From the NCBI RefSeq assembly GCF_023555055.1, contig NZ_JAMJPL010000002.1, positions 1 through 64,000 of the forward strand: a DNA stretch of 64,000 nucleotides, written 5' to 3'. The stretch comes from Marinobacter sp. ATCH36. Lineage in GTDB: Bacteria; Pseudomonadota; Gammaproteobacteria; Pseudomonadales; Oleiphilaceae. Of this stretch, positions 1 to 8,882 are shown in pieces. A program made the translations under genes and the position numbers. Below the pieces are notes generated by a model. It searched no databases and had not been told where the DNA came from. It saw only the letters and a program-made list of their open reading frames with translations. Position 1 is the first letter of the stretch; each line of letters begins with the position of its first letter.

Positions 1-165
1 CTGAAGAATTTAAAAACTTGAAATCTTCAGTTAATTCAAACAGTTGCCTTTCAATTTCTGACCCGCCTCAGCGGCGTGTCCCTCGAAAGAGATGCGTATT
101 CTACAGAGCTCACTCGAGGTGTCAACGGTTCGTTTTAACTTTTTCGGAGAACCGACACATTACCG
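1..165. other. Left-edge intergenic stretch, no gene seen
   Basis: No open frame here has a convincing start or family resemblance. A 7-base inverted repeat (CTGAAGA at 1-7, TCTTCAG at 24-30) encloses an AT-rich loop. It could be the end of a regulatory or terminator structure belonging to a gene outside the window, but there is no T-tract to prove that. The stretch lies just downstream of the purT stop codon. Confidence 0.4.
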
Positions 166-1356
166 TCAAAGCTCGGTTTCTATGGCCGCCGCCGCTTTGG
201 TCGCTTTTTCTCTCGCCTCAGCAATCGAGCTGCCAGTCGCGAGAGCCACACCCATCCGGCGGCGCCCTTTCAGTTCCGGTTTCCCGAATAGCCTAAGATA
301 GATGTCAGGCTCAGCGAGGGCCTTTTCAAGCCCCGTGTAAACTACGGCGTCTGAATTTCCTTCTGGCAGTATCACTGCAGAAGCCGATGGGCCCTGCTGA
401 CGTATTGCCGGTATCGGCAGCCCCAGAATTGCACGCGCATGCAATGCAAACTCCGACAGGTCCTGGGAAACCAGTGTCACCAGCCCAGTGTCATGGGGGC
501 GCGGGGACACTTCGGAAAACCATACCTGATCGCCTTTCACAAACAGCTCGACCCCGTAGACGCCATAACCACCCAGATTGGCCGCGACAGCCTCGGCCAT
601 TTCCCGCGAACGGGACAGTGCTTTCTTACTCATTGGCTGGGGTTGCCAGGATTCCCGGTAATCCCCGTCCTCCTGACGGTGACCGATGGGGTCACAGAAT
701 GAAATGCCATCACGATGCTTTACAGTTAGCAGGGTAATCTCGTAATCAAAATCCACAAAACCTTCAACGATCACCCTGCCCTTGCCAGCACGACCACCTG
801 TCTGACCATAATCCCAGGCGGGCTCGATATCCGCTCGGGATTTTACCGTGCTCTGCCCCTTACCGGACGAACTCATCACCGGCTTCACCACCAGAGGTAA
901 CCCGATAGCGTCGACTGCTGCGAGATACTCCTCTTTCGACTCAGCGAACCGGTAAGGAGAAGTAGCGAGCCCAAGCTCCTCCGCCGCCATACGGCGAATA
1001 CCTTCCCGGTTCATGGTCAGGTTAACGGCCCGTGCCGTGGGAATCACCTGATAGCCTTCCTGCTCCAGTTTCACCAGCTCCGCTGTGGCAATCGCCTCTA
1101 TCTCCGGTACGATCAGGTTCGGCTTTTCCGCCTCAATGATTCGACGAAGGGCCTCGCCATCCAGCATGTCGATAACGTGGCTGCGATGCGCAACCTGCAT
1201 AGCCGGCGCATTGGCGTAGCGATCAACCGCGATAACCTCAACGCCAAACCGCTGAAGCTCTATGACCACTTCCTTACCGAGTTCTCCGGAGCCACAAAAC
1301 AACACCCTGAAGGCGTTTTCTTTCAGTGGAGTCCCTATTCGAACGGTTTCAGTCAT
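166..1356 (-). CDS. purT: Formate-dependent phosphoribosylglycinamide formyltransferase (GAR transformylase 2)
   Basis: PurT makes formyl-GAR from GAR, formate and ATP, the folate-independent version of the third step of purine synthesis. The 396-residue protein has the ATP-grasp layout: an N-terminal pre-ATP-grasp fold with [13 protein letters not shown], the nucleotide-binding segment [18 protein letters not shown], and the metal-binding [10 protein letters not shown]...[13 protein letters not shown] region. Its length matches the family (about 392-400). The longest frame begins nine codons earlier; I chose the ATG at 1356 because [11 protein letters not shown] is the usual family beginning. 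It is a single gene, followed upstream on the same strand by a DUF1289 gene. Identification is very secure. A second purine gene, purL, lies at 14.7-18.6 kb but is unlinked. Confidence 0.97.
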   Translation of the reverse strand: MTETVRIGTPLKENAFRVLFCGSGELGKEVVIELQRFGVEVIAVDRYANAPAMQVAHRSHVIDMLDGEALRRIIEAEKPNLIVPEIEAIATAELVKLEQEGYQVIPTARAVNLTMNREGIRRMAAEELGLATSPYRFAESKEEYLAAVDAIGLPLVVKPVMSSSGKGQSTVKSRADIEPAWDYGQTGGRAGKGRVIVEGFVDFDYEITLLTVKHRDGISFCDPIGHRQEDGDYRESWQPQPMSKKALSRSREMAEAVAANLGGYGVYGVELFVKGDQVWFSEVSPRPHDTGLVTLVSQDLSEFALHARAILGLPIPAIRQQGPSASAVILPEGNSDAVVYTGLEKALAEPDIYLRLFGKPELKGRRRMGVALATGSSIAEAREKATKAAAAIETEL

Positions 1357-1391
1357 GATGTTGCGTGTCCTGTGTGGTAACAATAAATGCC

Positions 1392-1580
1392 CTATCTGTG
1401 AATCAGAACCCTGCTCTCACGCTCAGCAACTTTTTCCAGCACTTCGCGGCGCTCTTCATTGCTCATTTGAGACCACCGCGTGATCTCATCTCCGGTGCGA
1501 TGACAGCCAATGCACGTATCGTTGTCGTCCAGCGCACAAATGCTCACACAGGGCGAGCGTACCTTGTCAGCGACTCTCAT
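1392..1580 (-). CDS. DUF1289 small cysteine-rich protein
   Basis: This 62-residue protein has the DUF1289 pattern: [11 protein letters not shown] followed by [11 protein letters not shown] and a W near residue 36. The three cysteines (SPC, SIC and the CxxC pair) suggest a small metal or iron-sulfur site, but no function is established for the family. The ATG at 1580 has GAGG about six bases upstream, which supports the start. It lies between the B12 import genes and purT on the same strand with short gaps, so it might be co-transcribed with either. Confidence 0.8.
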   Translation of the reverse strand: MRVADKVRSPCVSICALDDNDTCIGCHRTGDEITRWSQMSNEERREVLEKVAERESRVLIHR

Positions 1581-1674
1581 CTGCTACCTCACCTGTTTGC
1601 GTAGACTGTTACAGAACAGCTTGAAGGCCGTCACTTTAACCTGTCGTGGTCTCTGCTTCTAACACCTTTGATTT

Positions 1675-2448
1675 TTAACCGGTTTTTCTGGGAACGAATA
1701 CCGGCGCACCATCTACCTCTACTGTCAGCAACTCCTGGCCATACAGTCGCTCGAGCGCCGCCGGAACCAGCATTTGTTCTGCCGGGCCCCAGCAGACATC
1801 GCCATTGGGATAGAGCAACAGCAGATGGTCACACCAACGTGCTGCCAGATTCAGATCGTGCAGGCACATAAAAATGGCATTTCCAGCATGGGCCTGTTCG
1901 GTCAGTAACTGCAATACCGATACTTGGTGGTGCAAGTCCAGATGATTGGTGGGCTCATCCAGCAGCCAGGTATCAGGCGCCTGGGTCAGCACCGTGGCAA
2001 TAGCCACGCGCTGGCGTTCACCACCGGATAAAGTGTTCACCAGTCGACCGCTCAAATCGGCCAGATCCAGCTGTTCCAGCGAACGACGGGCGATACCCTC
2101 GTCATCACCCGTTTCCATATGCCAGGGTGACAACCAGGGGTGGCGGCCAATCAGCGCAGTTTCCAGCACCGTAGCGGGAAAACCATCCTGCCTCTCCTGG
2201 AACACCAGGCCCAGTTGTTGTGATACCTTTTTACGTTTCAGGTGCGCCAAGGGATGATTACCCAGAGAGATCTCCCCGGCACGGGGCGCTCTCAATCCTG
2301 CCAGTGTATGAAGCAAGGTCGTCTTGCCAGCACCATTCGGGCCCAGCACACCCCAAATCTGCCCGGGCTGAATGACGAAATTCAGCGCCTTGCCATCGGC
2401 TCGCCCGGGAATATCAATGACCAGATCTCGTGCCTGCAACGGGTTCAT
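1675..2448 (-). CDS. btuD: Vitamin B12 ABC importer, ATP-binding subunit
   Basis: This is the cytoplasmic ATPase that powers BtuC-mediated cobalamin uptake. The 257-residue protein carries Walker A GPNGAGKTT (residues 36-44), signature LSGGERQR (140-147), Walker B WLLDEPTNHLD (161-171) and the switch histidine in CLHDLN. By sequence alone it belongs to the FecE/BtuD/HmuV branch. Its place in a btuB-btuF-btuC-btuD row behind a cobalamin riboswitch makes B12 the likely substrate rather than a siderophore or haem. Its ATG shares one base with the TGA of btuC (TGATG), so translation is probably coupled. Confidence 0.92.
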   Translation of the reverse strand: MNPLQARDLVIDIPGRADGKALNFVIQPGQIWGVLGPNGAGKTTLLHTLAGLRAPRAGEISLGNHPLAHLKRKKVSQQLGLVFQERQDGFPATVLETALIGRHPWLSPWHMETGDDEGIARRSLEQLDLADLSGRLVNTLSGGERQRVAIATVLTQAPDTWLLDEPTNHLDLHHQVSVLQLLTEQAHAGNAIFMCLHDLNLAARWCDHLLLLYPNGDVCWGPAEQMLVPAALERLYGQELLTVEVDGAPVFVPRKTG

Positions 2449-3416
2449 CAGCGGCTCCGGTACAGCAAATAAAGAAAAGTGGGCACACCCAGCAGGGCAG
2501 TAATGACCCCTACCGGCAACTGTTCTGGCGCGATGACGACTCGCGCCAGAGTATCGGCCAGCACCAACAGTGAGCCGCCAGCCAGGGCGCAGGCAGGTAG
2601 AATCAGGCGCTGGTCATTACCAAACACCAGCCGCAGCATGTGGGGCACTACAAGACCAACAAAACCTATGCTGCCCGCCATGGAGACTGCGGTTGCGGTC
2701 AGTAAACTGGCGAGCACATAGATCAGCCATTCCAGGCGCCTTACTGAAACTCCAAGCGCGGCGGCCTGTAGCGCCCCGCGGGCAAGCACGTTCAGGCTAC
2801 GCCCGAGGGGAAACACCAGGCCGCAGACCATCGTCAGCAAGACCAGCGCGGGCACAGGACTGCCTGCATGGGAAAGATCCCCCATCAGCCAGTAAAGCAT
2901 GCCGGGCAGTTGTCGAGCGGGGCTTATTGCAAGAATCAGCGTAATGATCGCGCCCCACCCCGCCGCAACCACCACGCCCGTCAGTAACAGTCGGGACGGT
3001 GTCCAGCTTCCGGTTCCATGGGCCAGGCCAAATACCAGAAAGGTCGCCAGCAGTGCGCCTGCAAACGCTGAGCCAGACACCAGAACCCCGGCCAATCCCG
3101 CCAGCATGGCAAATAAGGCACCGACGGCCGCGCCGCCAGACAGTCCAAGAATGTAGGGATCCGCTAGCGGGTTGCGAAGAAGCACCTGCATCAAAGCACC
3201 GGCCACCGCCAACAATCCACCGGTCGCAAAAGCGCTCAGGGTGCGCGGCAGGCGTAACTCCAGAACAAGCGTCTGTTGCAGGGGGGTGCCAGCCCCTGTC
3301 AGCACGGCCCATGTGTCAGCAAGCGTCAAAGCAGCGCTACCAATACTGACGGAGAGAACCATGCAAAGCAGACTTATCAGGGCCAGGCTGGCCAGCGGGC
3401 GACTATAACCTTGCAC
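2448..3416 (-). CDS. btuC: Vitamin B12 ABC importer, permease subunit
   Basis: This inner-membrane permease of the FecCD/BtuC family is 322 residues long and very hydrophobic, with about ten membrane segments. Family marks are ELRLPRTLSAFATGGLLAVAGA near the N-terminus, LADPYILGLSGGAAVGA, and the late segment GFVGLVVPHMLRLVFG that contacts the ATPase. It pairs with the binding protein BtuF and the ATPase BtuD. The start is a GTG inside the last 14 bases of btuF, and the stop overlaps the btuD start by one base. Substrate assignment rests on the operon and riboswitch. Confidence 0.93.
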   Translation of the reverse strand: MQGYSRPLASLALISLLCMVLSVSIGSAALTLADTWAVLTGAGTPLQQTLVLELRLPRTLSAFATGGLLAVAGALMQVLLRNPLADPYILGLSGGAAVGALFAMLAGLAGVLVSGSAFAGALLATFLVFGLAHGTGSWTPSRLLLTGVVVAAGWGAIITLILAISPARQLPGMLYWLMGDLSHAGSPVPALVLLTMVCGLVFPLGRSLNVLARGALQAAALGVSVRRLEWLIYVLASLLTATAVSMAGSIGFVGLVVPHMLRLVFGNDQRLILPACALAGGSLLVLADTLARVVIAPEQLPVGVITALLGVPTFLYLLYRSR

Positions 3417-4308
3417 GGGCCTGCTCCAGGGTCAGACATAACTGTTTGGTTCCTTCGAGCATGCGCAAGGTGGGGCGCTGGATCAGCGACGGTGGAATCA
3501 GGTACAGGTTGCCCCTCGACACCGCAGCCAAATCCGGGTACTGCCGCCATTGTTCCAGCCAGCGGCGGTCGTCACTGTCTTCACCACCGCTGAGCACGGC
3601 GTCCGGATTGGCTTCCAGAACCGCTTCCTCGCTGACGCGGGGAACAAGACGTGGCAAGTGTCCGAACACATTGCTACCACCGCACAGGTCGATGGCCCGT
3701 CCGATCAGCTCCTCATCATTGATTGTCATCAGTGGCTCGTGCCAGACCTGGTAGAACACCCGCACTGGACGGGCTTCCTGATAGCGATCACGCAACTGCC
3801 CAATACCTTCAAGGAAATCAGCAGCCCGGTTCGCACCTGCAGTTTCATTTCCACTGAGCACGGCCAGCCGCTCAACGGCACTGGCGATGTCCTCAAAGGT
3901 GCGTGGTTCAAGCCAGAAAACCGGAACTCCCAGCGCTTCAATTTTCGTCAGTTGCGACCCAGAATTGCCGTCTACCCAGGCCACCACCAAGTCCGGTTCC
4001 AGCGCTACGATAGCCTCCAGATCCAGCCGGTCACTGTTGCCTACTTGCGGCAGTTCGGTGGCTTCTGGCGGATAATCGCTCCAGGCGCTGACGCCGACCA
4101 CCTGGTCTCCGGCACCGGCGGAGAACAGCAGTTCAGTCGCGCCTGGGGACAGAGATATAATCCGCTCGGCCGGTTGATCCAGACAAATTGTTTCACCACG
4201 ATCATCCAGTGCACAACCGGCCACCGCCGGCACTGCAAGCAATAATCCGAGGACGGGCAGAACTACCCATCTGCAAAAGGTCTTTGAAAGGAAAAAACCA
4301 GGAATCAA
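3403..4308 (-). CDS. btuF: Periplasmic cobalamin-binding protein
   Basis: BtuF delivers cobalamin from the periplasm to BtuC. The 301-residue protein has the class III helical-backbone binding-protein fold: an N-terminal lobe with PAERIISLSPGATELLFSAG and a central AIVALEPDLVVAW. The N-terminus is a signal peptide. Its end (VAGC, Cys at 32) fits a lipobox, so the protein may be a lipoprotein; alternatively Cys32 and Cys42 could form a disulfide. The start appears to be a TTG at 4308, because no ATG precedes the signal sequence and an AAGG lies upstream. It sits 17 bases after btuB and overlaps btuC. Confidence 0.9.
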   Translation of the reverse strand: MIPGFFLSKTFCRWVVLPVLGLLLAVPAVAGCALDDRGETICLDQPAERIISLSPGATELLFSAGAGDQVVGVSAWSDYPPEATELPQVGNSDRLDLEAIVALEPDLVVAWVDGNSGSQLTKIEALGVPVFWLEPRTFEDIASAVERLAVLSGNETAGANRAADFLEGIGQLRDRYQEARPVRVFYQVWHEPLMTINDEELIGRAIDLCGGSNVFGHLPRLVPRVSEEAVLEANPDAVLSGGEDSDDRRWLEQWRQYPDLAAVSRGNLYLIPPSLIQRPTLRMLEGTKQLCLTLEQARARL

Positions 4309-4325
4309 ACCGGCACCTTCATGAG

Positions 4326-6134
4326 TTAACGAGCGAAATCATAGCGAACCGATAAAAAAGCTGTGCGGCCAGCGGAGATAAAGTCGACATTGTCAAAGCG
4401 CTTTGCCGTAGCGTATTCGTTATCCAGCACATTATCGACGCTCAGAGATGCTCGCCAGCCAGGCGCCAAAGTCCTGCTAGCCCTCAGGTCCCAGACACCA
4501 TAACCCGCGATTCGCTCACGGCCGATTCCAAACAAGTCTTCGTAGCGATGGCTCTCAGCACGAACCGTGGTACCGAACCCCCAGGCGCCCACCTGCTTGT
4601 CCAGATCCACCCGCACCGTTTGCTCCGCTCGGCGGGCAAGCTGGCGTTCGGTTTCTTTGTCCTCAAAATCGCCCACTGAAGCCACTGCTTTCAGCCGCCA
4701 GCCGTCATGCTGCCAGCCACTGCTCAGCTCGACACCGCGCAATCTGGCCTCCGGTACGCTGCCCGCCTGATTCTGAGTTGGCAGAGAAAGATCCTCAACA
4801 TCACTTTGGTACACCGCCAGATCCCAGAACCATTTCGTGTAACGGCCTTCAATGCCGGTCTCATAACTGATGGCCTCCTCCGGCTCCAGATCCGGATTAC
4901 CAAAGCCCGGAAAATACAGGTCATTGAATGATGGGGCCTTGAAAGAGGTACCGGCACTGGCACGAACGCGATGGTTACTGTCCAGTTTATATCCCACGCC
5001 GGCACCCCAGGTCTCTTCTGTGCCATAGGCCTCGTTGTCGTCACTACGCAGGCTCAAGTGCACATCGGTGCGGCCGAAGTTCAGCAGGGCCTGGCCAAAG
5101 TAGGCTTCATTGGAACGGCTGCTTTCATCATAAGTTGTGGTGCTCTCGACTTTGTCCACCAGGTACTCGGCACCCAGCACAAACTCGTGGGTACCTGAGG
5201 TCAGCCAGTTTTCAAGCCGGGAACTGCGGGTGCGGGTATCGAATACCCCCGGAAAATCGCTAAAGTCTTCCAGTTCGTCGCGGGAATCTGCCAGATGTAA
5301 TGAGGTGCGCCAGTTGCTGGTAACAGGTACATCAACATTGACACCGGCCGTCTGAAACCGGAAATCCTGCTCGCCGCCATCGTACTCGGTATTGCCTTCA
5401 GCATTGAGGAAACTGAACCCGGCACGTACACCGTTATCAAATTCGTGTCGGGCACTGGCAACACCAGAGGTGTTATCGTAGCCCTTGTCTGAACCGCCCG
5501 CTATGACCGGCGCACCGTCCGTGCGGAAGTGATTGCCACCAATATTCACACTGGTTTGCTCGGTCACGGAGGTGAATCCCGCGCCGTACTGCTGACTGTC
5601 ATAATTACCTGCACCGGCTTCCACCCAGCCGTGGTTGCCTTTTTCCTGCGGCAAAGTGAACGCCTGCACCACGCCACCCACGGCGTCAGCCCCGTACAGA
5701 CTGCTGCGGCTACCGCGCACGATTTCTACCCGGTTCAACAATTGCGGAGGGAGAAACTGCCATGCGGGCCCGCCCACGGTGGCTGAACGAATGCGAACGC
5801 CATCCACCAGCAGTACCGTGGCATCCGAAGCGTGCCCGCGCATCAGAACACCGGTCTGCTTGCCAAAAGAGCCGTTCCCGGACACTGTCACCCCCGGCTG
5901 GGACTCAATCAGCTCCCGGAATTCCTTGGGTTGCTGGCGACGAATGTCTTCTTCATCGACCACAGTCACCGAGGACAGGCTTTCACCAACCGTTTTGGGT
6001 CCCAGTGTTGCCGTCACCACAATCGGATCAAGCGCCGAAGCAGTATCTTCTTCATTGGCTGCCACATCGGAAACTGGCAGGAAGATAAGCGGGAGGCCGG
6101 ACAGCAGGACCGGCATAGTCTTCAAATAACTCAT
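4326..6134 (-). CDS. btuB: TonB-dependent outer-membrane cobalamin receptor
   Basis: BtuB takes up cobalamin across the outer membrane using TonB energy. A signal peptide ends near SDVAA, and the mature start holds the TonB box DPIVVTATL. The plug domain follows with VVDEEDIRRQQPKEF, LMRGHASDATVLLVDGVRI and VEIVRGSRSSLYGADAVGG, then a 22-strand-type barrel ending in VRYDFAR. About 602 residues is normal for BtuB. The longest frame starts at a GTG at 6143; the ATG at 6134 gives the better signal peptide. The cobalamin riboswitch at 6293-6490 precedes it, so expression should fall when intracellular B12 is plentiful. It leads the btuBFCD row. Confidence 0.95.
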   Translation of the reverse strand: MSYLKTMPVLLSGLPLIFLPVSDVAANEEDTASALDPIVVTATLGPKTVGESLSSVTVVDEEDIRRQQPKEFRELIESQPGVTVSGNGSFGKQTGVLMRGHASDATVLLVDGVRIRSATVGGPAWQFLPPQLLNRVEIVRGSRSSLYGADAVGGVVQAFTLPQEKGNHGWVEAGAGNYDSQQYGAGFTSVTEQTSVNIGGNHFRTDGAPVIAGGSDKGYDNTSGVASARHEFDNGVRAGFSFLNAEGNTEYDGGEQDFRFQTAGVNVDVPVTSNWRTSLHLADSRDELEDFSDFPGVFDTRTRSSRLENWLTSGTHEFVLGAEYLVDKVESTTTYDESSRSNEAYFGQALLNFGRTDVHLSLRSDDNEAYGTEETWGAGVGYKLDSNHRVRASAGTSFKAPSFNDLYFPGFGNPDLEPEEAISYETGIEGRYTKWFWDLAVYQSDVEDLSLPTQNQAGSVPEARLRGVELSSGWQHDGWRLKAVASVGDFEDKETERQLARRAEQTVRVDLDKQVGAWGFGTTVRAESHRYEDLFGIGRERIAGYGVWDLRASRTLAPGWRASLSVDNVLDNEYATAKRFDNVDFISAGRTAFLSVRYDFAR

Positions 6135-6143
6135 AATCAACAC

Positions 6144-6292
6144 TCGCTTTTATACCACGCGCACCCGCATGGTGTTTATTGTGTTGCGGAGTTTGAGAGT
6201 GAGTCTTGAACAGGCAGGATACGAGTCATAGTACGGGCGTGAAGCCGACACAACTCACCCACCAATGTCGCCCTCCGCAACTTCCGGTGTGT
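6144..6292 (-). other. btuB leader between aptamer and start codon
   Basis: This non-coding leader should hold the expression platform of the riboswitch. No Rho-independent terminator with a T-run is visible, which favours masking of the ribosome binding site or Rho-dependent control. On the other side of the aptamer, 6491-6582 separates it from the adenosyltransferase stop codon. That part holds a short AGCCCC-TC-GGGGCT hairpin at 6523-6536 with no T-run after it. Confidence 0.45.
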
Positions 6293-6490
6293 AATCAGGC
6301 CGGTCTCCGGGCTTGCGAGTGGATAAGCCATTTGGCCCACCCGGGGCAATCACCTTCCCATGCTCTACGCACAGTGGCTTCATTGATTGCCTTTAGCTCG
6401 CTTACCGTTGCGGGGGCAGCGTCGGACTTCAACCGACTTCCCGTTTTAAGCTTTTTTGCGGAACGACCGCAAGAAAAGCGTTACCTGAAT
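6293..6490 (-). promoter_or_regulatory. Cobalamin riboswitch (B12 element) upstream of btuB
   Basis: Read on the minus strand, the conserved cobalamin aptamer blocks occur in order. These are GGGAAG...GTTGAAGTCC, then CTGCCCCCGCAACGGTAAGC, the B12 box GCCACTG (complement of 6372-6378), GGGAAGG, and AGCCCGGAGACCGGCC (complement of 6298-6313). The outer P1 stem can form between CCTGAAT at 6484-6490 and AATCAGG at 6293-6299. About 160 bases separate the aptamer from the btuB start, enough for an expression platform. I did not find a clear T-tract terminator there, so control may be at translation initiation. It should switch off btuBFCD when adenosylcobalamin is high. Confidence 0.95.
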
Positions 6491-6582
6491 ACGGTATACA
6501 TTTTTTCGGTAATTAACCTATCAGCCCCTCGGGGCTAAATCAATTCAAGTGACTAGGATCTATGGCCCTATTGCCCGGGCCA

Positions 6583-7143
6583 CTATCGCTCCCCGGGCAC
6601 CCAGAGCACATCGTCTTTTCCTTTGCCATTGGCATGCCTCGCCAGCACGAACAATAAATCCGAAAGCCGATTCATGTACTCCAGCACCGACTGGCTGATC
6701 TCCTGTTCCTCTTTGAGCTGGACAATGATCCTCTCAGCCCGGCGAGTCACCGTCCTGGCATGATGGAGATGCGTTGCCGCGGCATTGCCCGCCGGGAGAA
6801 TGAAGGAGCGCAGTGATGGAATATCCGCATTGAACCTGTCAATTTCCTGCTCGAGCTCAAGGGTCTTGGAATCGGCCAGCCTCAGTGGCGGGTATTTTGG
6901 ATCCTCCTCAAAAGGCGTGCAGAGGTCGGCCCCGACATCGAACAGATCATTCTGGATGCGTGCCAGAATTCCGTCCAGTTCCTCATCCACGTGGAGCCGT
7001 ACCAGGCCGATGACGGCGTTAGCCTCATCCACCGTGCCGTAGGCTTCCACGCGCAAGTCGTACTTGGCGACCCGGCTGCCATCGCCGAGGCCGGTGTCGC
7101 CTTTATCTCCGGTTTTGGTATAGATCTTTGTGAGCCTGACCAT
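6583..7143 (-). CDS. PduO-type ATP:cob(I)alamin adenosyltransferase
   Basis: This enzyme transfers the adenosyl group of ATP to cob(I)alamin to make adenosylcobalamin, the cofactor of the mutase encoded just upstream. The 186-residue protein has the PduO/MMAB motifs: the N-terminal ATP loop TKTGDKGDTGLGDGSRVAK, GTVDEANA, the arginine-rich RTVTRRAERI, and the C-terminal YMNRLSDLLFVLAR. It follows the mutase large subunit after 41 bases on the same strand, which fits supply of cofactor to that enzyme. The riboswitch lies downstream of its stop codon, so this gene belongs to the mutase transcript, not to the riboswitch-controlled one. Symbols in use include pduO, cobO-type and atr; I leave it blank. 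Confidence 0.95.
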   Translation of the reverse strand: MVRLTKIYTKTGDKGDTGLGDGSRVAKYDLRVEAYGTVDEANAVIGLVRLHVDEELDGILARIQNDLFDVGADLCTPFEEDPKYPPLRLADSKTLELEQEIDRFNADIPSLRSFILPAGNAAATHLHHARTVTRRAERIIVQLKEEQEISQSVLEYMNRLSDLLFVLARHANGKGKDDVLWVPGER

Positions 7144-7184
7144 TCAGTTCTCCTGGTAGGCAGTTCATTGATAGCCGAAGCCGG

Positions 7185-8882
7185 TCAGATTACAGGTTTT
7201 TCGCGATAGGTTCCCCAAATGCCTCTCAGGGTTTCAACAATATCACCCATCGAAGCACCTTCTTTGACCAACTCAATGGTAAGAGGCATCAGGTTTACAG
7301 ATTCGTCTTCGGCCTGCTCTTTCAGTTGCCTGAGCATGCTCTGGACTTTTTCCTCATCGCGATTATCTTTGACCCTGTTCAGGCGTTCAATCTGCCGGCG
7401 TTCGGTTTCCGGATCGTGAGGATGGGTCTCAATTTCAACATCCTCTTCTTCCTGAACGAACATATTGACGCCGATAACCGGCCTTTCCCCACTGGCCTTG
7501 CGCAGCGCGAAATCGTAGGCCGAATCGGATATGCCCCGTTGGAAGTAGCCGTCGTCAATACATTGGAGAGTACCGCCGAGTTCTTCAACCTCATCGAGAA
7601 TTTTCCAGACTTCCCGCTCAATCTCGTCAGTCAGGTTTTCGACGTAGTAGGAACCTCCCAATGGATCCACCACCTGGGTGATATTGGTCTCGTAGGCGAT
7701 GATCTGTTGAGTACGCAGTGCAATCCGCATTGCTTCCTCGGTGGGGATAGCGAAGGCCTCGTCCATACCGTTGGTATGGAGCGACTGGGCACCACCGAGC
7801 ACGGCAGACAGCGCCTGAAGGGCGGTACGGATCGGGTTGATGGTGTACTGGGGTTTGGTCAGGGTTGCGGCCGCAGTCTGGGCATGGAATCGCAGGCGGC
7901 ATGCCTCAGGTTTAGTAGCACCAAATTTCTCGCGCATGATCTTGGCGTAAACCCGACGGGCCGCACGGAACTTGGCAATCTCCTCGAAAAAATCCGCCTG
8001 GCTTACAAAGAAGAATGAGAGACGGGGCCCGAATTCATTAACGTCTACCCCGGCGTCTATTGCCGTCTTCACGTACTCCATGGTGGTAGCCATGGTGTAG
8101 GCCACTTCCTGAACCGCTGTCGAGCCGGCTTCCGAGATATGGTAGCCGGATATATTGATGGGGTTGTAACGTTTCATGTGCTCGGCGCCGTACTGGATAC
8201 AGTCACGGACCAGGCGAACCGACGGCCGCACCGGAAATATCCACTCTTTCTGGGCGATGTACTCTTTGAGGATATCGTTCTGGATCGTGCCCGAAAGATC
8301 GTTGAGGTCATAGCCTCGCTTCTGAGCCACGGCAATGTACATGGCGTAAAGGATCCATGCCGACGGATTGATCGTCATGGAGACTGATATTTTGGTCAGG
8401 TCAATATCATCGAACAACTCCTCCATATCCGCCAGCGTATCAATGGCGACGCCCTCACGGCCTACCTCCCCCTGGCTCATCGGATGGCTGGAGTCGTAGC
8501 CCATCAGCGTGGGCATATCGAAATCAGTTGACAGGCCCGTCTGGCCCTGGGCAATCAGGTACTTGAAACGCCCGTTGGTCTCCCTTGCCGTGCCAAAGCC
8601 GGCAATCTGGCGCATCGTCCAGTTCCGGCCCCGGTACATGGTGGGATATGGTCCACGAGTGAACGGATATTGCCCGGGGAAACCAATGTCCTCGAATGAG
8701 GTATCCTTGATATCCAGTGGCGTATAGGTGCGTTTCGTCTGCATCCCTGATGCAGTCACGTATTCAGACTTGCTCTCCGGCGCCCGCTTGATAAAGGACG
8801 AAACTTCATTCTTTTCCCACTCGCCAAACTCTTTTTCAATGTGCTTGAGTGCAGCTGGGTCATACTGGTCAGTGCGCTTCAT
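7185..8882 (-). CDS. hcmA: B12-dependent acyl-CoA mutase large subunit, probably 2-hydroxyisobutyryl-CoA mutase
   Basis: The 565-residue protein is the substrate-binding TIM-barrel subunit of the methylmalonyl-CoA mutase family and lacks the cobalamin domain, which is encoded separately at 11332. In WTMRQIAGFGTA, Ile93 stands where methylmalonyl-CoA mutase has its active-site Tyr89. Asp120 in QTGLSTDFDMP stands where that enzyme has Ala116. Ile and Asp at these two places are the published marks of 2-hydroxyisobutyryl-CoA mutase (Ile90/Asp117 of HcmA), which interconverts 2-hydroxyisobutyryl-CoA and (S)-3-hydroxybutyryl-CoA. The neighbours are a MeaB-like chaperone, a PaaK-like ligase and the small subunit, again as in known hcm clusters. 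The start overlaps the meaB-like gene by 14 bases, with GGAGA before the ATG. Family is certain; substrate is inferred from residues and context. Confidence 0.88.
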   Translation of the reverse strand: MKRTDQYDPAALKHIEKEFGEWEKNEVSSFIKRAPESKSEYVTASGMQTKRTYTPLDIKDTSFEDIGFPGQYPFTRGPYPTMYRGRNWTMRQIAGFGTARETNGRFKYLIAQGQTGLSTDFDMPTLMGYDSSHPMSQGEVGREGVAIDTLADMEELFDDIDLTKISVSMTINPSAWILYAMYIAVAQKRGYDLNDLSGTIQNDILKEYIAQKEWIFPVRPSVRLVRDCIQYGAEHMKRYNPINISGYHISEAGSTAVQEVAYTMATTMEYVKTAIDAGVDVNEFGPRLSFFFVSQADFFEEIAKFRAARRVYAKIMREKFGATKPEACRLRFHAQTAAATLTKPQYTINPIRTALQALSAVLGGAQSLHTNGMDEAFAIPTEEAMRIALRTQQIIAYETNITQVVDPLGGSYYVENLTDEIEREVWKILDEVEELGGTLQCIDDGYFQRGISDSAYDFALRKASGERPVIGVNMFVQEEEDVEIETHPHDPETERRQIERLNRVKDNRDEEKVQSMLRQLKEQAEDESVNLMPLTIELVKEGASMGDIVETLRGIWGTYREKPVI

